A stretch of 54,845 bases of DNA from an uncultured Gammaproteobacteria bacterium (GCA_913043815.1 CAJWNY010000009.1:1-54845), one strand, 5' to 3'. Numbered from the stretch's first letter, positions 1-9,410 are shown. Notes: generated by a model not told the origin, from the sequence alone. Translations and numbers: made by a program.

Positions 1-34
1 ACTAAAGATAGGGTCTGTAGTTAGGGCTCGAAAA

Positions 35-55
35 TGGATGTGGATGTGGATGTGG
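35..55. repeat. short hexamer tandem repeat
   Basis: Three exact copies of TGGATG in a row, followed by a partial fourth copy (TGG). They lie about 60 bases upstream of the dehydrogenase start. No function is apparent; this is a simple-sequence tract. Confidence 0.6.
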
Positions 56-116
56 GTTAGGAATATTTGCGCTAGAGTAAAGTGGGGTTTTCAGGGTTAT
101 ATTTAGGAGGCTTGAG

Positions 117-1175
117 ATGGCGACAAAGCATGTCACGGTTTTCAATGGGGACGATGCGTCACCCGAAGTAATGGTGCCAGCGGTAGATATTCTAAAATCC
201 ATGAATTTAGATATTGAGTTCAGTTATCCGCTGATCGGAGCCGCAGCAAAGGTGGCCACCGGCGCGCTTTTTCCAGCTGAGGCTAAGGCTGCAATTGACA
301 GTGCTGACGCGACATTTTTCGGTTCTACCAGTGGCAACAGCACAGCTGCGCTGTTTTATCTGCGTTGGGGCAAGCAGACCTTTGCCAATGTTCGTCCGTG
401 TAAATGGCGGCCTGGATTTAATTCTCCGTTGGCGAGTCCTGACGGTATCGACTTTGCTATCGTGCGTGAAAATCTTGAGGATTTATACCTAGGTCTTGAG
501 GGTGATATTGACGATCTGGCCGGGCTGAATTTATTTTCTCCTCATGCACGTGCAAATATTTCTGATTTGGGGCCAGGCAAGTATGCGTTAAAAGCCATTA
601 CTGAAGCCGGTTCCGAGCGTGTTATTCGTCATGCGTTCGAGCTTGCGCGTCAGCGCAACGGCAAGCGCAAAGTCACTGTGACGTGTAAGTACAATATGCT
701 AAACGTGTCCGACGGTTTGTTTCTCGAGATTGGGAAGAGCATTGCGCAAGAGTATCCAGATATTGGGTTTGAGCACTTTATCGTGGACGACTTTCTGTGT
801 CGGATGATATCCAACCCTCACGCGTTGGATGTGGTGGTTATGCCCAACTTGTACGGCGACATCATGTCAGATGGCGCAGCTGGGCTAATTGGTGGTCTCG
901 GACTGGCGCCGTCGGGGTGCTACGGGGCAGATTATGCCTACTTTGAATCTGCGCATGGCACTGCTCCAGATATTGCTGGGCAAAATATTATTAATCCAAC
1001 GGCAACCCTTCTTTCGGCGGTGATGCTCTTGCAATATCTGGGTTTTGCCGATGCGGCCTCTAACCTTGATCGGGCAGTTCAAGAGGTCTATGTGGGAGGG
1101 TTAGCGCTAACTAAGGATCAAGGAGGTAGCTCCAGTACATCGGAGTTTTGCGATCAGGTAAGATGTCTGTTGTGA
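117..1175 (+). CDS. isocitrate/isopropylmalate dehydrogenase family protein
   Basis: A 352-residue NAD(P)-dependent beta-decarboxylating dehydrogenase of the IDH/IMDH family. Visible family marks are the substrate-arginine region ANVRPCKW, then VRENLEDLYLGLE, the catalytic-lysine region CKYNMLNVSDGLFLE, and the metal-binding signature NLYGDIMSDGAAGL near residue 244, followed by ESAHGTAPDIAGQ, which contributes to cofactor binding. The ATG has an ideal AGGAGG six bases upstream (105-110). VRENLEDLY replaces the commoner VREN(T)EG(E)Y, so the substrate need not be isocitrate or 3-isopropylmalate. No leu or TCA genes are adjacent, so the substrate cannot be fixed. The family call is secure; the exact enzyme is not. 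Confidence 0.9.
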   Translation: MATKHVTVFNGDDASPEVMVPAVDILKSMNLDIEFSYPLIGAAAKVATGALFPAEAKAAIDSADATFFGSTSGNSTAALFYLRWGKQTFANVRPCKWRPGFNSPLASPDGIDFAIVRENLEDLYLGLEGDIDDLAGLNLFSPHARANISDLGPGKYALKAITEAGSERVIRHAFELARQRNGKRKVTVTCKYNMLNVSDGLFLEIGKSIAQEYPDIGFEHFIVDDFLCRMISNPHALDVVVMPNLYGDIMSDGAAGLIGGLGLAPSGCYGADYAYFESAHGTAPDIAGQNIINPTATLLSAVMLLQYLGFADAASNLDRAVQEVYVGGLALTKDQGGSSSTSEFCDQVRCLL

Positions 1176-1284
1176 GGTAGCTGTTGGGTTCTCAGGGAGG
1201 TGGTTGATGCGTTTGTTTCTGGCTTTTCGGCTGGGGCTGAAATGGCGCCGCGAGGTGTGGCTGAGGTTTTTTTGTTTTACTGAT

Positions 1285-1773
1285 TTAAGCTAACTCGCTC
1301 GGCGCTTCGTCAGCAATACCGACGTGAAGCATTGGCGATGCATCTATATTTTCTGCGTTCATCATACCTGCTACCCTTTGCAGCGAAGCAACAATCATAG
1401 ACTTTTCCCACGCCTCTAGTTTTTCAAATGCTGTACTGAAAACATCCTGCAATGGTTTCGGCGCAGTGGCAATTTTTGCTTCACCCTCTTCGGTAAGGGT
1501 TGCGTGCACTACACGCTTATCTGAGTGGCTTCTGTGTCTCGCTACTAAGCCGCGACTTTCTAGCCTGTCGAGAATATTGGTCACAGTTGCCTGGCTCAGG
1601 CTAACTTTGGTCGACAACTTTGAAATAGCCACCGCCCCGAGCTCCTGGATCGCTTGTAAAAGCAATAACTGCGGTGCTGTAAGTCCTGCGGTCTTGCTTA
1701 ACTGCCGAGAATATAGGTCGGTAGCTCGAATGATTTGCCTGATAGTAATCAGAACTTCTATTTCTTGGCTCAG
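1285..1773 (-). CDS. MarR-family transcriptional regulator
   Basis: A winged-helix MarR-type DNA-binding regulator. The recognition region (TKVSLSQATVTNILDRLES) is followed by a wing containing SDKRVVHATLTEEG. ATG or TTG starts inside the frame give only about 126 residues and lose the N-terminal dimerisation helix. The reading frame, however, stays open upstream and encodes a good helix, EIEVLITIRQIIRATDLYS, which family members have. No ATG occurs in this extension. The best start is a CTG at 1773 with AGGAG eight bases upstream, giving 162 residues, the usual family length. The next in-frame stop is at 1792-1794. It is transcribed away from the TonB receptor gene, which it might regulate. 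The ligand is unknown. Confidence 0.85.
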   Translation of the reverse strand: MSQEIEVLITIRQIIRATDLYSRQLSKTAGLTAPQLLLLQAIQELGAVAISKLSTKVSLSQATVTNILDRLESRGLVARHRSHSDKRVVHATLTEEGEAKIATAPKPLQDVFSTAFEKLEAWEKSMIVASLQRVAGMMNAENIDASPMLHVGIADEAPSELA

Positions 1774-2208
1774 AAGAATTGCTCCTAAATGTTATCCATT
1801 TCCGCAAATAGTTATGCTAAAAATACCTCTATATCGAGATTGTGGGAGCTAAATGTGATCCAAAAGCGCAAAACATAACTCGAAGGCCGCGATTAGACCA
1901 TGGAAGGCGCTTGCGTAAAAGACTAGTTTTCAGTTTGTGATGGCTCCTAGATTTATTCTTAGAGTCGGTGGTGTTTTCGCCTTTGTAGTGGCCGCACAGA
2001 AGGAGGATTGATATGTGCTATAAGGACTTTTCAGCTCTCGTAAAACAATTTTTTTCGAGTTTTATCAAAAATACCTGCATTTTTGTTATATAGTGCAGGG
2101 AAGTAGCGGAGCGACATGCTTTTTTTCCTTCGTCTTCTAAAGATATGCATAGTAAGAATATGCTATTCCTATTCAAAGAAACTTGATTTTTAAGCAAAGA
2201 GGTGAGAT
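1774..2208. other. intergenic region between divergent marR and TonB receptor genes
   Basis: 435 bases without a convincing gene. The right half is AT-rich and holds the promoter/operator candidate listed separately at 2062-2099. I saw no tRNA, no terminator and no coding frame with family resemblance. Confidence 0.5.
2062..2099 (+). promoter_or_regulatory. candidate promoter with overlapping inverted repeat upstream of TonB receptor
   Basis: A TTATCA hexamer (2062-2067) lies 18 bases before TTATAT (2086-2091), a plausible sigma-70 pair. An inverted repeat, CCTGCA (2074-2079) and TGCAGG (2094-2099), brackets the -10 element, as expected for a repressor operator. The neighbouring MarR protein is a natural candidate ligand. 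This is weak, by-eye evidence. Confidence 0.3.
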
Positions 2209-4854
2209 TTGAAATTTCAACGTAGCAAGATTAATCAGGCAGTAGTTGCTGCCATTGTATCGATGACAGCAGCTAATGCTGGCGCGGCTGAGGGTTATAT
2301 AGAAGAAGTGGTGGTCACAGCCACCAAAAGATCAGCAAGCATGCAAGACGTGCCAATTGCCGTTCAGGCAATGACTGAAAATACGCTGGAAGAGCAAAAC
2401 ATCACCAGTTTTGAGGACTATGTTAAGTATTTGCCCAGCGTAAATGCCGGTGGCCGTGGTCCTGGTCAAAACGAAATTTATATCCGCGGAGCCGCGGTTG
2501 ATGCAATTAATATCTCAGTTGCTGAATCTCAAGGTTCTGCGCCAAACGTGGCTCTCTATCTTGACGAGCAACCGGTAACCGCTGGTGGCCGTAATTTAGA
2601 TGTCTATATTACGGATATGGAGCGTATCGAAGTACTTCCTGGACCACAGGGCACCCTTTATGGTGCTAGCTCACAGGCGGGTACTGTCCGATTGATCACG
2701 AATAAGCCTGTGATCGACGAGTTTGGCGCAAGCTTAGCTGCCGGCTTCTCAAGCACTTCTAAGGGTGAGCCCAGCGACAAAGTCGAAGCCATGATCAATA
2801 TCCCGGTTATAGAAGGAAAGCTAGCAGTTCGTGCTGCGGTTTACAGTGACAACAAAGGCGGGTACATCGATAACGTCGAAGGCACATTCACTGCGAATGC
2901 GGCGGTGAACCCAAAGTATCCTGGCGCATCTGTAGACTTTGAAGAAGGTCATGTTTTCGGTAATGGTACGGTTGTTGGCGCGGGCGGAGTAACCATCCCA
3001 GTTAACTACACAACAGCCACAAGCTCAGGTCTTGTGGAAGACGATTTCAATGATGCGTCTTACCAAGGGGTGCGTTTAGGCGCGAAGTATTTGATTAATG
3101 ACAACTGGTCCGCGTTGGTTCAGTTTACCCAGCAGTCGTTAAAGACTCAGGGCGTTTTCGACTACGACGAATCTTTGGGGGACCTTAAGGTAGCACGGTT
3201 CACTGAAGATTCGCTTGAAGACGAGTTTAACCAATACGCCTGGACATTAGATGGTCGGGTTGGTGCTTTAGATCTGGTTTACACCGGTGCCTTTCTGGAT
3301 CGGGAAGTGTCTCAGCGTTTGGACTACACAGGCTATTCAAATATTGGCGCCTTTATTCCTGGTTATCAGTGTGAATACTTAACTGGAACTGGCTATCATG
3401 GTTTAGACAATGGCCAGGCAAACTACAGCTGGGATCCCACGTTAAGTGGTAACACTGGTGTAATAGAATGTGGAAACCCTGCGAATAACTTCAACGCAGA
3501 AAACGAAAATACTCGGATGACACACGAAGTCCGCGTTTCCACTGATCCAGACAATGCTTTGCGTTTCACTGGCGGCGTTTTCTACGAAGATGCAGAAATT
3601 CTGCACGTTGGTAATTTCAATTATTTAGGGTCAGCGGAAGCGGGCTTCGCACCGATAGATATTAATCTCAACTCTTCGCTAGATGGTGCCGCTGCTAACG
3701 CTCGCGGTCAGGTTAACCCAGCTACGCATTTCCGTAACGATAACCATCGTAACGAAGAGCAGATTGCTTATTTTGGCGAGCTTTCCTATGATATTACCGA
3801 GAATATAACGGTCGCAGGCTCTGCACGTTACTATGATTTGGAGTATGGCTTTACCGGTTATGGTGCATGGCGTTACGGTAATCGTCCGTTATTCACGGAC
3901 GATGCTGATCCATCAAATGACGTAAGACCGAATGTAACTGGCGGTAGAGATTACGCGCAAAAGTTTAATGTTCTGCAGCCAATTAGTACCACTGATACGA
4001 TTACGAAGTTCACGGTGACTTGGACGCCTACTGACGATCTATTGTTGTTTGTTACTTCTTCTGAAGGCTACCGGCCTCCCGGCTTCAACCGTGGCGCAGC
4101 GCAGAAGGGTACTTATAGTGCTGGAACTGAGTGCGCACCTGTTGCAGCTAACGAAACCAACGGTTTCCCCGGCTATTGTCTTCCTTACAAGTTCGATTCT
4201 GATACCTTGGAGAATCTTGAGCTTGGTTGGAAAATGACTTTGTTGGACGGAAGAATGCGCTTGAACGGATCGCTTTACCAGATCGACTGGGAAGATATCC
4301 AAGTATCTCAATTCGACTCTCAAAATATCTCTATTTTCACTATCGTAGATAATGGCGGCGATGCGGAGATTACTGGTCTCGAAATGGATATGGTTTGGGC
4401 AGCTACTGATAACCTTACTGTCTCTGGGGCAATGTCTTACAACGAAACTGAGCTGGTTCGAGTTGATCCAGGTTTCGCTTTCGTCGTTCAGGACGAGGGA
4501 CGTCCGCTACCATTAACGCCTGAGTTTCAGGGTAATCTGCGTGCTCGTTACTACTGGGAAATGTCTGGTGGAAAAGAAGGCTTCTTTCAGCTAGGTGGTA
4601 AATACTCTGGCGAAGCACTCAACTCTATAGTTGACACAACTACAGAGCCAAATACCATGCAAGACAGTTACGTAATCATGGACGCGTCAGTTGGACTAAC
4701 CACTGATACAGGTTGGGGCGTTGAATTATATGTCAGCAACTTAACCGACGAGCGCGCTCAGTTGCACATTAACCGTCAGGATTTCCTTGAAAGAACGACG
4801 ACGAATCGTCCTCGCACGATTGGTGCGCGGTTCAAGTACGACTTTAATGAGTAA
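2209..4854 (+). CDS. TonB-dependent outer-membrane receptor
   Basis: An 881-residue outer-membrane active transporter. Order of parts: signal peptide (about 1-27, cleaved near AANAGAA), a TonB-box-like stretch EEVVVTATKR near residue 33, a plug domain to about residue 165 with the hallmark IEVLPGPQGTLYG, and a long C-terminal 22-strand beta barrel with alternating aromatic strands. The start is TTG, with GAGGTGAG immediately upstream (2199-2206). It belongs to the large sphingomonad/marine-gammaproteobacterial receptor type, whose substrates are commonly carbohydrates, lipids or aromatics rather than siderophores. No inner-membrane transporter is next to it, so the substrate is unknown. A strong terminator follows, so it is probably monocistronic. 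Confidence 0.95.
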   Translation: MKFQRSKINQAVVAAIVSMTAANAGAAEGYIEEVVVTATKRSASMQDVPIAVQAMTENTLEEQNITSFEDYVKYLPSVNAGGRGPGQNEIYIRGAAVDAINISVAESQGSAPNVALYLDEQPVTAGGRNLDVYITDMERIEVLPGPQGTLYGASSQAGTVRLITNKPVIDEFGASLAAGFSSTSKGEPSDKVEAMINIPVIEGKLAVRAAVYSDNKGGYIDNVEGTFTANAAVNPKYPGASVDFEEGHVFGNGTVVGAGGVTIPVNYTTATSSGLVEDDFNDASYQGVRLGAKYLINDNWSALVQFTQQSLKTQGVFDYDESLGDLKVARFTEDSLEDEFNQYAWTLDGRVGALDLVYTGAFLDREVSQRLDYTGYSNIGAFIPGYQCEYLTGTGYHGLDNGQANYSWDPTLSGNTGVIECGNPANNFNAENENTRMTHEVRVSTDPDNALRFTGGVFYEDAEILHVGNFNYLGSAEAGFAPIDINLNSSLDGAAANARGQVNPATHFRNDNHRNEEQIAYFGELSYDITENITVAGSARYYDLEYGFTGYGAWRYGNRPLFTDDADPSNDVRPNVTGGRDYAQKFNVLQPISTTDTITKFTVTWTPTDDLLLFVTSSEGYRPPGFNRGAAQKGTYSAGTECAPVAANETNGFPGYCLPYKFDSDTLENLELGWKMTLLDGRMRLNGSLYQIDWEDIQVSQFDSQNISIFTIVDNGGDAEITGLEMDMVWAATDNLTVSGAMSYNETELVRVDPGFAFVVQDEGRPLPLTPEFQGNLRARYYWEMSGGKEGFFQLGGKYSGEALNSIVDTTTEPNTMQDSYVIMDASVGLTTDTGWGVELYVSNLTDERAQLHINRQDFLERTTTNRPRTIGARFKYDFNE

Positions 4855-4888
4855 TTGATGGGTAATATTCGTTAAGTCGAATTATAGA

Positions 4889-4920
4889 GAAAGGCGAGCT
4901 TAGGCTCGCCTTTCTTGTTT
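4889..4920 (+). terminator. rho-independent terminator after TonB receptor gene
   Basis: A perfect 11-bp GC-rich stem (GAAAGGCGAGC at 4889-4899, GCTCGCCTTTC at 4904-4914) with a TTAG loop, followed by a T-rich tail. It starts 35 bases after the stop codon. Confidence 0.9.
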
Positions 4921-4940
4921 TAGGAATTAGGCTCTATAAT
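4912..4940 (+). promoter_or_regulatory. candidate promoter of the TPR-sulfotransferase gene
   Basis: A perfect TATAAT (4935-4940) is preceded at 17 bases by TTCTTG (4912-4917), which overlaps the terminator tail. The predicted transcript start would be about 13 bases before the first ATG at 4960. The second in-frame ATG at 4987 would have a more normal leader. Confidence 0.45.
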
Positions 4941-4959
4941 TTGGTTTACACAAGATCCA

Positions 4960-7032
4960 ATGACACATCAGGTAACGGGAAAATCTATGTCGGGTATCGG
5001 CCCAATTAATAAGCAAAATGATGATTTATCGAAGCTTTCACTGAAGGCTGCGACAGAATTGTTGTCGCAAGGAAAGTCGCAAATCCAAGCTGGTGACTTT
5101 GCCACTGCCCAAAATCAGTTGGAGCTTTTATTGACCGACTATCCCAATCACTCAGAGGCTTTGTACTTTCTCTCAGTGGTTCAAAGGTTGAGAGAAAACT
5201 ATGATGGTGCTTTAAGTTCTCTGCAAAAATTAATCGAGATTGAGCCGGCCTATGGTCGAGCTTGGCAAGAGCGAGGTCATGTTCTTTTAGCCCTCGATGA
5301 TCCCGACGAAGCTCGTAGGGCCTTCCAGCAGGCGGTCAGACAAAACAGCAGCCTAATCGCCAGTTGGCGGATGTTGATGACGCTGACTGATTCTGGGGTA
5401 GATCAAAAAGCTCAAGATTATTTTAAAGATCAGTATCAGCGCCTTGCTGCTCTTCCTCCTGAGCTTTTAGGTGTGAGAAATATGATGGAGGAAGGAAAAC
5501 TTTCAAAGGCTGAGCAACTGTGTAGAAGCTTTTTGCAGAACCACCCGAAGAATATTGAAGGGATGCGGTTATTGGCCGATTTAGGAGTCAAGACTCATGT
5601 CCTAGATGATGCCGAATTTATCTTAGAAAGTGCTTTGGTTTATGAACCCGATAATAAGTTAGTCCGTTTTGACTATATGAATGTGCTGTACAAGCGCCAG
5701 AAATTTGGCCTGTGTATGGAACAAGCTCAAACTTTGTTAGACGCTGAGCCGCAAAACAATAAATATCGCTTTGCCTACGCAAATCAATGTGTCGCTGTAG
5801 GTAGGTTTGAGGAAGCATTGGCCTTTTACGATGAGTTTGTCGCAATGGATTCGGATGCTGCGCCGGCTCATTTATTGCGCGGTCATACTCTTAAGACCAT
5901 CGGTCGAATAGACGAATCCGTTGACGCTTATCGTTCTGTTTATAAAGCTAAACCAGATTTTGGCGATGCATTTTGGAGCCTAGCCAACCTCAAGACCTAT
6001 AAGTTTGAGGATGAGGAAATAGATCAAATGCGGGAGTATCAGCAATCCAAAACTACTGGCCTAGAGGACAGGATTCATCTTAGTTTTGCACTTGGTAAAG
6101 CCATGGAAGATGCCAAAGATTACGCCGCGTCAGCAGACTATTATTTGTTTGGTAATCAGTTAAAGATGGAACAATCTCATTACGATAAAGAGCGAATGTC
6201 GTATAAGTTGGCGTTGCAACAGAAGTTTTGTACTGCGGCACTTTTCCAAAACTTTGGTTATGCCGGTTGTACTGCTCCGGATCCAATATTTATAGTAGGG
6301 CTACCCAGGGCCGGTTCCACTTTACTTGAGCAGATTTTAGCGTCGCACTCGATGGTGGATGGCACCTTAGAACTTAATAATATCCCTGCAATAGCGCATA
6401 GATTAAATGGTCGTCGCACTGTTAAGGAGGAGCCCCGATACCCTGAGGTATTGAGTCAATTGACGCCTGAGATAGCCCAAAGACTCGGCCAAAACTATAT
6501 TGATGAGACTAAAATCCATCGCGAAGGTGGTAAATTCTTTATCGATAAGATGCCAAATAATTTTCGAGATATAGGGTTGATTCGAATGATTTTGCCCAAT
6601 GCTAAAATTATTGACGCACGTCGTCACCCCATGTCTTGCTGCTTTAGTGGATTTAAACAGTTGTTTTTTGAGGGGCAGGAATTTACTTATGGCCTTGAGG
6701 AGATAGGCACCTACTATCGTAATTATGTTGAACTGATGGATCACTGGGATAAGGTTCTACCCAATTTTGTTTTACGCGTTCAGCACGAAGATGTGGTGGA
6801 AGATCTAGAAATTCAAGTACGGCGAATGCTTGATTTTTGTGGACTACCTTTTGAGCAAAGTTGCGTAGATTTCCACGAAAACAAACGGAGTGTGCGCACG
6901 CCAAGTGCCGAGCAGGTGCGCCAGCCAATTTTTCGTACAGCATTAGATGCATGGCAAAACTATGAACCGTGGTTACAGCCGCTAAAGGAATCTTTAGGCG
7001 CAGATCTTTGTCGCGAATATGCTATCGATTGA
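4960..7032 (+). CDS. TPR repeat-containing sulfotransferase
   Basis: A 690-residue two-part protein. The N-terminal two thirds are tetratricopeptide repeats (for example FATAQNQLELLLTDYPNHSE, then DGALSSLQKLIEIEPAYG). The C-terminal domain is a PAPS-dependent sulfotransferase. Its 5'-phosphosulfate loop is GLPRAGST at residues 447-454, and the 3'-phosphate motif starts at R554-R555-H556-P557. No signal peptide is visible, so it is probably cytoplasmic. This architecture is frequent in marine gammaproteobacteria and resembles tyrosyl-protein or glycan sulfotransferases; the acceptor is unknown. No Shine-Dalgarno precedes the ATG at 4960, and ATG 4987 is an alternative start. It lies between the receptor and an exported phosphodiesterase. 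Confidence 0.9.
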   Translation: MTHQVTGKSMSGIGPINKQNDDLSKLSLKAATELLSQGKSQIQAGDFATAQNQLELLLTDYPNHSEALYFLSVVQRLRENYDGALSSLQKLIEIEPAYGRAWQERGHVLLALDDPDEARRAFQQAVRQNSSLIASWRMLMTLTDSGVDQKAQDYFKDQYQRLAALPPELLGVRNMMEEGKLSKAEQLCRSFLQNHPKNIEGMRLLADLGVKTHVLDDAEFILESALVYEPDNKLVRFDYMNVLYKRQKFGLCMEQAQTLLDAEPQNNKYRFAYANQCVAVGRFEEALAFYDEFVAMDSDAAPAHLLRGHTLKTIGRIDESVDAYRSVYKAKPDFGDAFWSLANLKTYKFEDEEIDQMREYQQSKTTGLEDRIHLSFALGKAMEDAKDYAASADYYLFGNQLKMEQSHYDKERMSYKLALQQKFCTAALFQNFGYAGCTAPDPIFIVGLPRAGSTLLEQILASHSMVDGTLELNNIPAIAHRLNGRRTVKEEPRYPEVLSQLTPEIAQRLGQNYIDETKIHREGGKFFIDKMPNNFRDIGLIRMILPNAKIIDARRHPMSCCFSGFKQLFFEGQEFTYGLEEIGTYYRNYVELMDHWDKVLPNFVLRVQHEDVVEDLEIQVRRMLDFCGLPFEQSCVDFHENKRSVRTPSAEQVRQPIFRTALDAWQNYEPWLQPLKESLGADLCREYAID

Positions 7033-7090
7033 TTAGCGCGTAAAACGATTGTTGTTTGAACGCGCATTTTTTCGATTTAGAGTGAATTTA

Positions 7091-8347
7091 ATGAAGTATT
7101 CTTTATTACTCCGTGTTTTTTTAATTTACGTTATTTGTTCTCTCGGGTCAGCGTATGCTGGGTCTGACTTCGAGGTCGATGATGATAATTATGTTGTAAT
7201 GCTTTCGCTCGACGGCTTTCGTCATGATTATCTAGATAAGTATGATGCCCCGAACCTAAAAGGACTTGTTGCTACAGGAATTAGCTCCAAAGGCCTTATT
7301 CCAGGGTTCCCTAGCAGCACCTTTCCAAATCATTACAGCATCGTCACAGGCTTATATCCGGGTAACCATGGGCTAATAGGTAACAACTTTTACCACCGAA
7401 AACGTGGGCAGAAGTACGCAATGAAAAATGCTAAAGCGGTTACGGATGGCAGTTGGTACGGCGGTCTCCCTTTGTGGCAAGCCTTGCAACAGGCTGGTTT
7501 GCCCACAGCCAGTTTCTTTTGGGTGGGTAGTGAGGCAAATATTCAGGGTGCTTATCCGACTTTTTATGAGCGCTACAATGGACGGGTGCCCAATACCCAA
7601 AGGGTCGAGCAAACCTTGGCTTGGCTTCGCTTACCCAAAAGCCAGCGACCGCGCTTCGTGACGCTGTATTTTTCTACTGTGGATAGTGCTGGACACAACT
7701 ATGGGCCAGATTCCAGACAAGTGCGCAACGCAGTAAAGGCAGTGGATAAGCAGGTGGGGGCGTTGATAGACGGGTTGGCAAAGCTAGGACTCCCAATAAA
7801 TTTATTTGTCACGTCGGACCACGGGATGGATTCAGTGTTGGCGGAAAAGGTTGTTTTTCTGGACGACCATATTGATTTGCAGCAATGGCGCGGTAAATCG
7901 AAACTGATACCAGGGGGAGCGTTGGCGTACTTTTATAGCCCTGATGCGGATTTAGTAAAGCGCACTTATGCAAAACTGCGGGACGTAGCAAACGTTAAAG
8001 TGTACAAAGCGCCCGCATTTCCCCAGTCGTTTCACTTTGCACCGAGTGATCCGCGCACCCCAGATTTGGTTTTGGTCGCCGAATCAAGCGGGTATATTGG
8101 GTTGCGTCGAGCTAAAGACCAAAGTCGAGTGGTTAAAGGCTCTCACGGTTATCGGCCTAAAAATAACAAAAGCATGCATGGTGTACTTATTGCCACTGGG
8201 CCAAGTTTAAAGTCAGATATGACGGTGCCCGCTATTGAAAACGTCCATATTTACCCGTTAATCATGCACATTCTAGGAGTGTCGGTGACGACAAAGATCG
8301 ATGGCGAACTCTCGGTGTTGGCGCCCTACCTCAACTCTTTAGAGTAA
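7091..8347 (+). CDS. exported ENPP-type alkaline phosphodiesterase/pyrophosphatase
   Basis: 418 residues from ATG 7091; an in-frame TTG at 7049 would hide the signal peptide. The signal peptide runs about 1-24 and ends near GSAYAG, so the enzyme is periplasmic or secreted. The alkaline-phosphatase fold of the nucleotide pyrophosphatase/phosphodiesterase family is shown by metal ligand D41 in LSLDGFRHDY, catalytic T77 in SSTFPNHYSIVTG, STVDSAGHNYGP, TSDHGMDS and the late KGSHGYRPKN. These are the six metal ligands plus nucleophile expected of a two-zinc enzyme. It likely cleaves nucleotide or phosphodiester bonds. It lies 58 bases after the sulfotransferase and is convergent with nadC 13 bases away. 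Confidence 0.92.
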   Translation: MKYSLLLRVFLIYVICSLGSAYAGSDFEVDDDNYVVMLSLDGFRHDYLDKYDAPNLKGLVATGISSKGLIPGFPSSTFPNHYSIVTGLYPGNHGLIGNNFYHRKRGQKYAMKNAKAVTDGSWYGGLPLWQALQQAGLPTASFFWVGSEANIQGAYPTFYERYNGRVPNTQRVEQTLAWLRLPKSQRPRFVTLYFSTVDSAGHNYGPDSRQVRNAVKAVDKQVGALIDGLAKLGLPINLFVTSDHGMDSVLAEKVVFLDDHIDLQQWRGKSKLIPGGALAYFYSPDADLVKRTYAKLRDVANVKVYKAPAFPQSFHFAPSDPRTPDLVLVAESSGYIGLRRAKDQSRVVKGSHGYRPKNNKSMHGVLIATGPSLKSDMTVPAIENVHIYPLIMHILGVSVTTKIDGELSVLAPYLNSLE

Positions 8348-8360
8348 GTGTGGAGGCATA

Positions 8361-9212
8361 TTAGGTCGTAAAGCGCATTGATAAATCTAACGGCACCACG
8401 CTTTTAGTAAGTTCGCCGCTAGATATGAAATCTATCCCGGTCGCTGCAATCCTGGCGATGCTTCCGGCCTCGATGCCACCAGACGCTTCGAGCAGTATTT
8501 TACCTTCGCTCCGTCGGACCGCCTCTTCGGTATCTGCAATAGAAAAATTGTCGATGAGTGCGATATTAGCTCCGGCTTGGGTCGCTTGATCTAATTCGTC
8601 CAACGTTTCTACTTCTACTTCTATGGTTTTTCCCGGGTGAGATGCTTGTGCTAAACGAATGGCTGGCGCTATTCCGCCTGCCGCGGCTACATGATTCTCT
8701 TTAAGTAAAAAAGCATCGAATAAACCAATTCTGTGGTTATTGCCGCCGCCACAGCGCACCGCGTGTTTTTGCGCTACCCGTAACCCGGGTACGGTTTTTC
8801 TTGTGTCTAAAAGCTGGGCCTTATAGCCGTTGATCAGGGCAACGTAATTTGCCGTACGGGTGGCAGTGCCTGAAAGTAGCTGGACAAAATTCAACATGGT
8901 GCGCTCAACAGTGAGCAAGCTGCGAGCGTTACCGCTTAGCGTAAATAGTGTTTGGTTGGCGACAACCAAACTGGCGTCTTCTACCCGCCATTGAACAGAA
9001 ATGTTTGCGTCCACTTTTTGAATGGTCTCATCTACCCAGGCTTTGCCGCAAAAAACGCCGTCTTCTCGGGTGATCACGGTGGCGTTTGCTTGCTGGTCTT
9101 TGGGTATAAGGCTAGCTGAAATGTCGCCGCTGCCAACATCCTCTGCCAGGGCCGCAGCAACATTTCTTTTAACTTCCGAGGCCAAAAATTTTGGGTCTAA
9201 TTGATTGTGCAT
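8361..9212 (-). CDS. nadC: quinolinate phosphoribosyltransferase (nicotinate-nucleotide pyrophosphorylase, carboxylating)
   Basis: 283 residues from ATG 9212; a GTG at 9224 would add four residues. It converts quinolinate and PRPP to nicotinate mononucleotide in de novo NAD synthesis. Family marks are ALAEDVGSGDISA near the start, LSGTATRTANYV, the PRPP/quinolinate-binding stretch LLDTRKTVPGLRVAQKHAVRCGGGNNHR, KENHVAAAGG, VEVETLDEL, and LEASGGI near the C-terminus. Length and motif order are normal. It is divergent from ampD, an arrangement common in gammaproteobacteria. Confidence 0.97.
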   Translation of the reverse strand: MHNQLDPKFLASEVKRNVAAALAEDVGSGDISASLIPKDQQANATVITREDGVFCGKAWVDETIQKVDANISVQWRVEDASLVVANQTLFTLSGNARSLLTVERTMLNFVQLLSGTATRTANYVALINGYKAQLLDTRKTVPGLRVAQKHAVRCGGGNNHRIGLFDAFLLKENHVAAAGGIAPAIRLAQASHPGKTIEVEVETLDELDQATQAGANIALIDNFSIADTEEAVRRSEGKILLEASGGIEAGSIARIAATGIDFISSGELTKSVVPLDLSMRFTT

Positions 9213-9410
9213 ACGAGGCTTCACTTCATTATCTAGGTTGAATGATACATGTAGGCGCTTTATTTTAACCGGATATTTACCCTAGCTCTAGGCCGTTATG
9301 TTTAACGTTAGGCGAAAAAAGAGGCCAAATTTCGCTCGTGAGCTGAACAAACAATTTCATTACAAATGATGCAGCGCAGTATAAACTTTAGATGTGACAA
9401 GAAAAACAGA

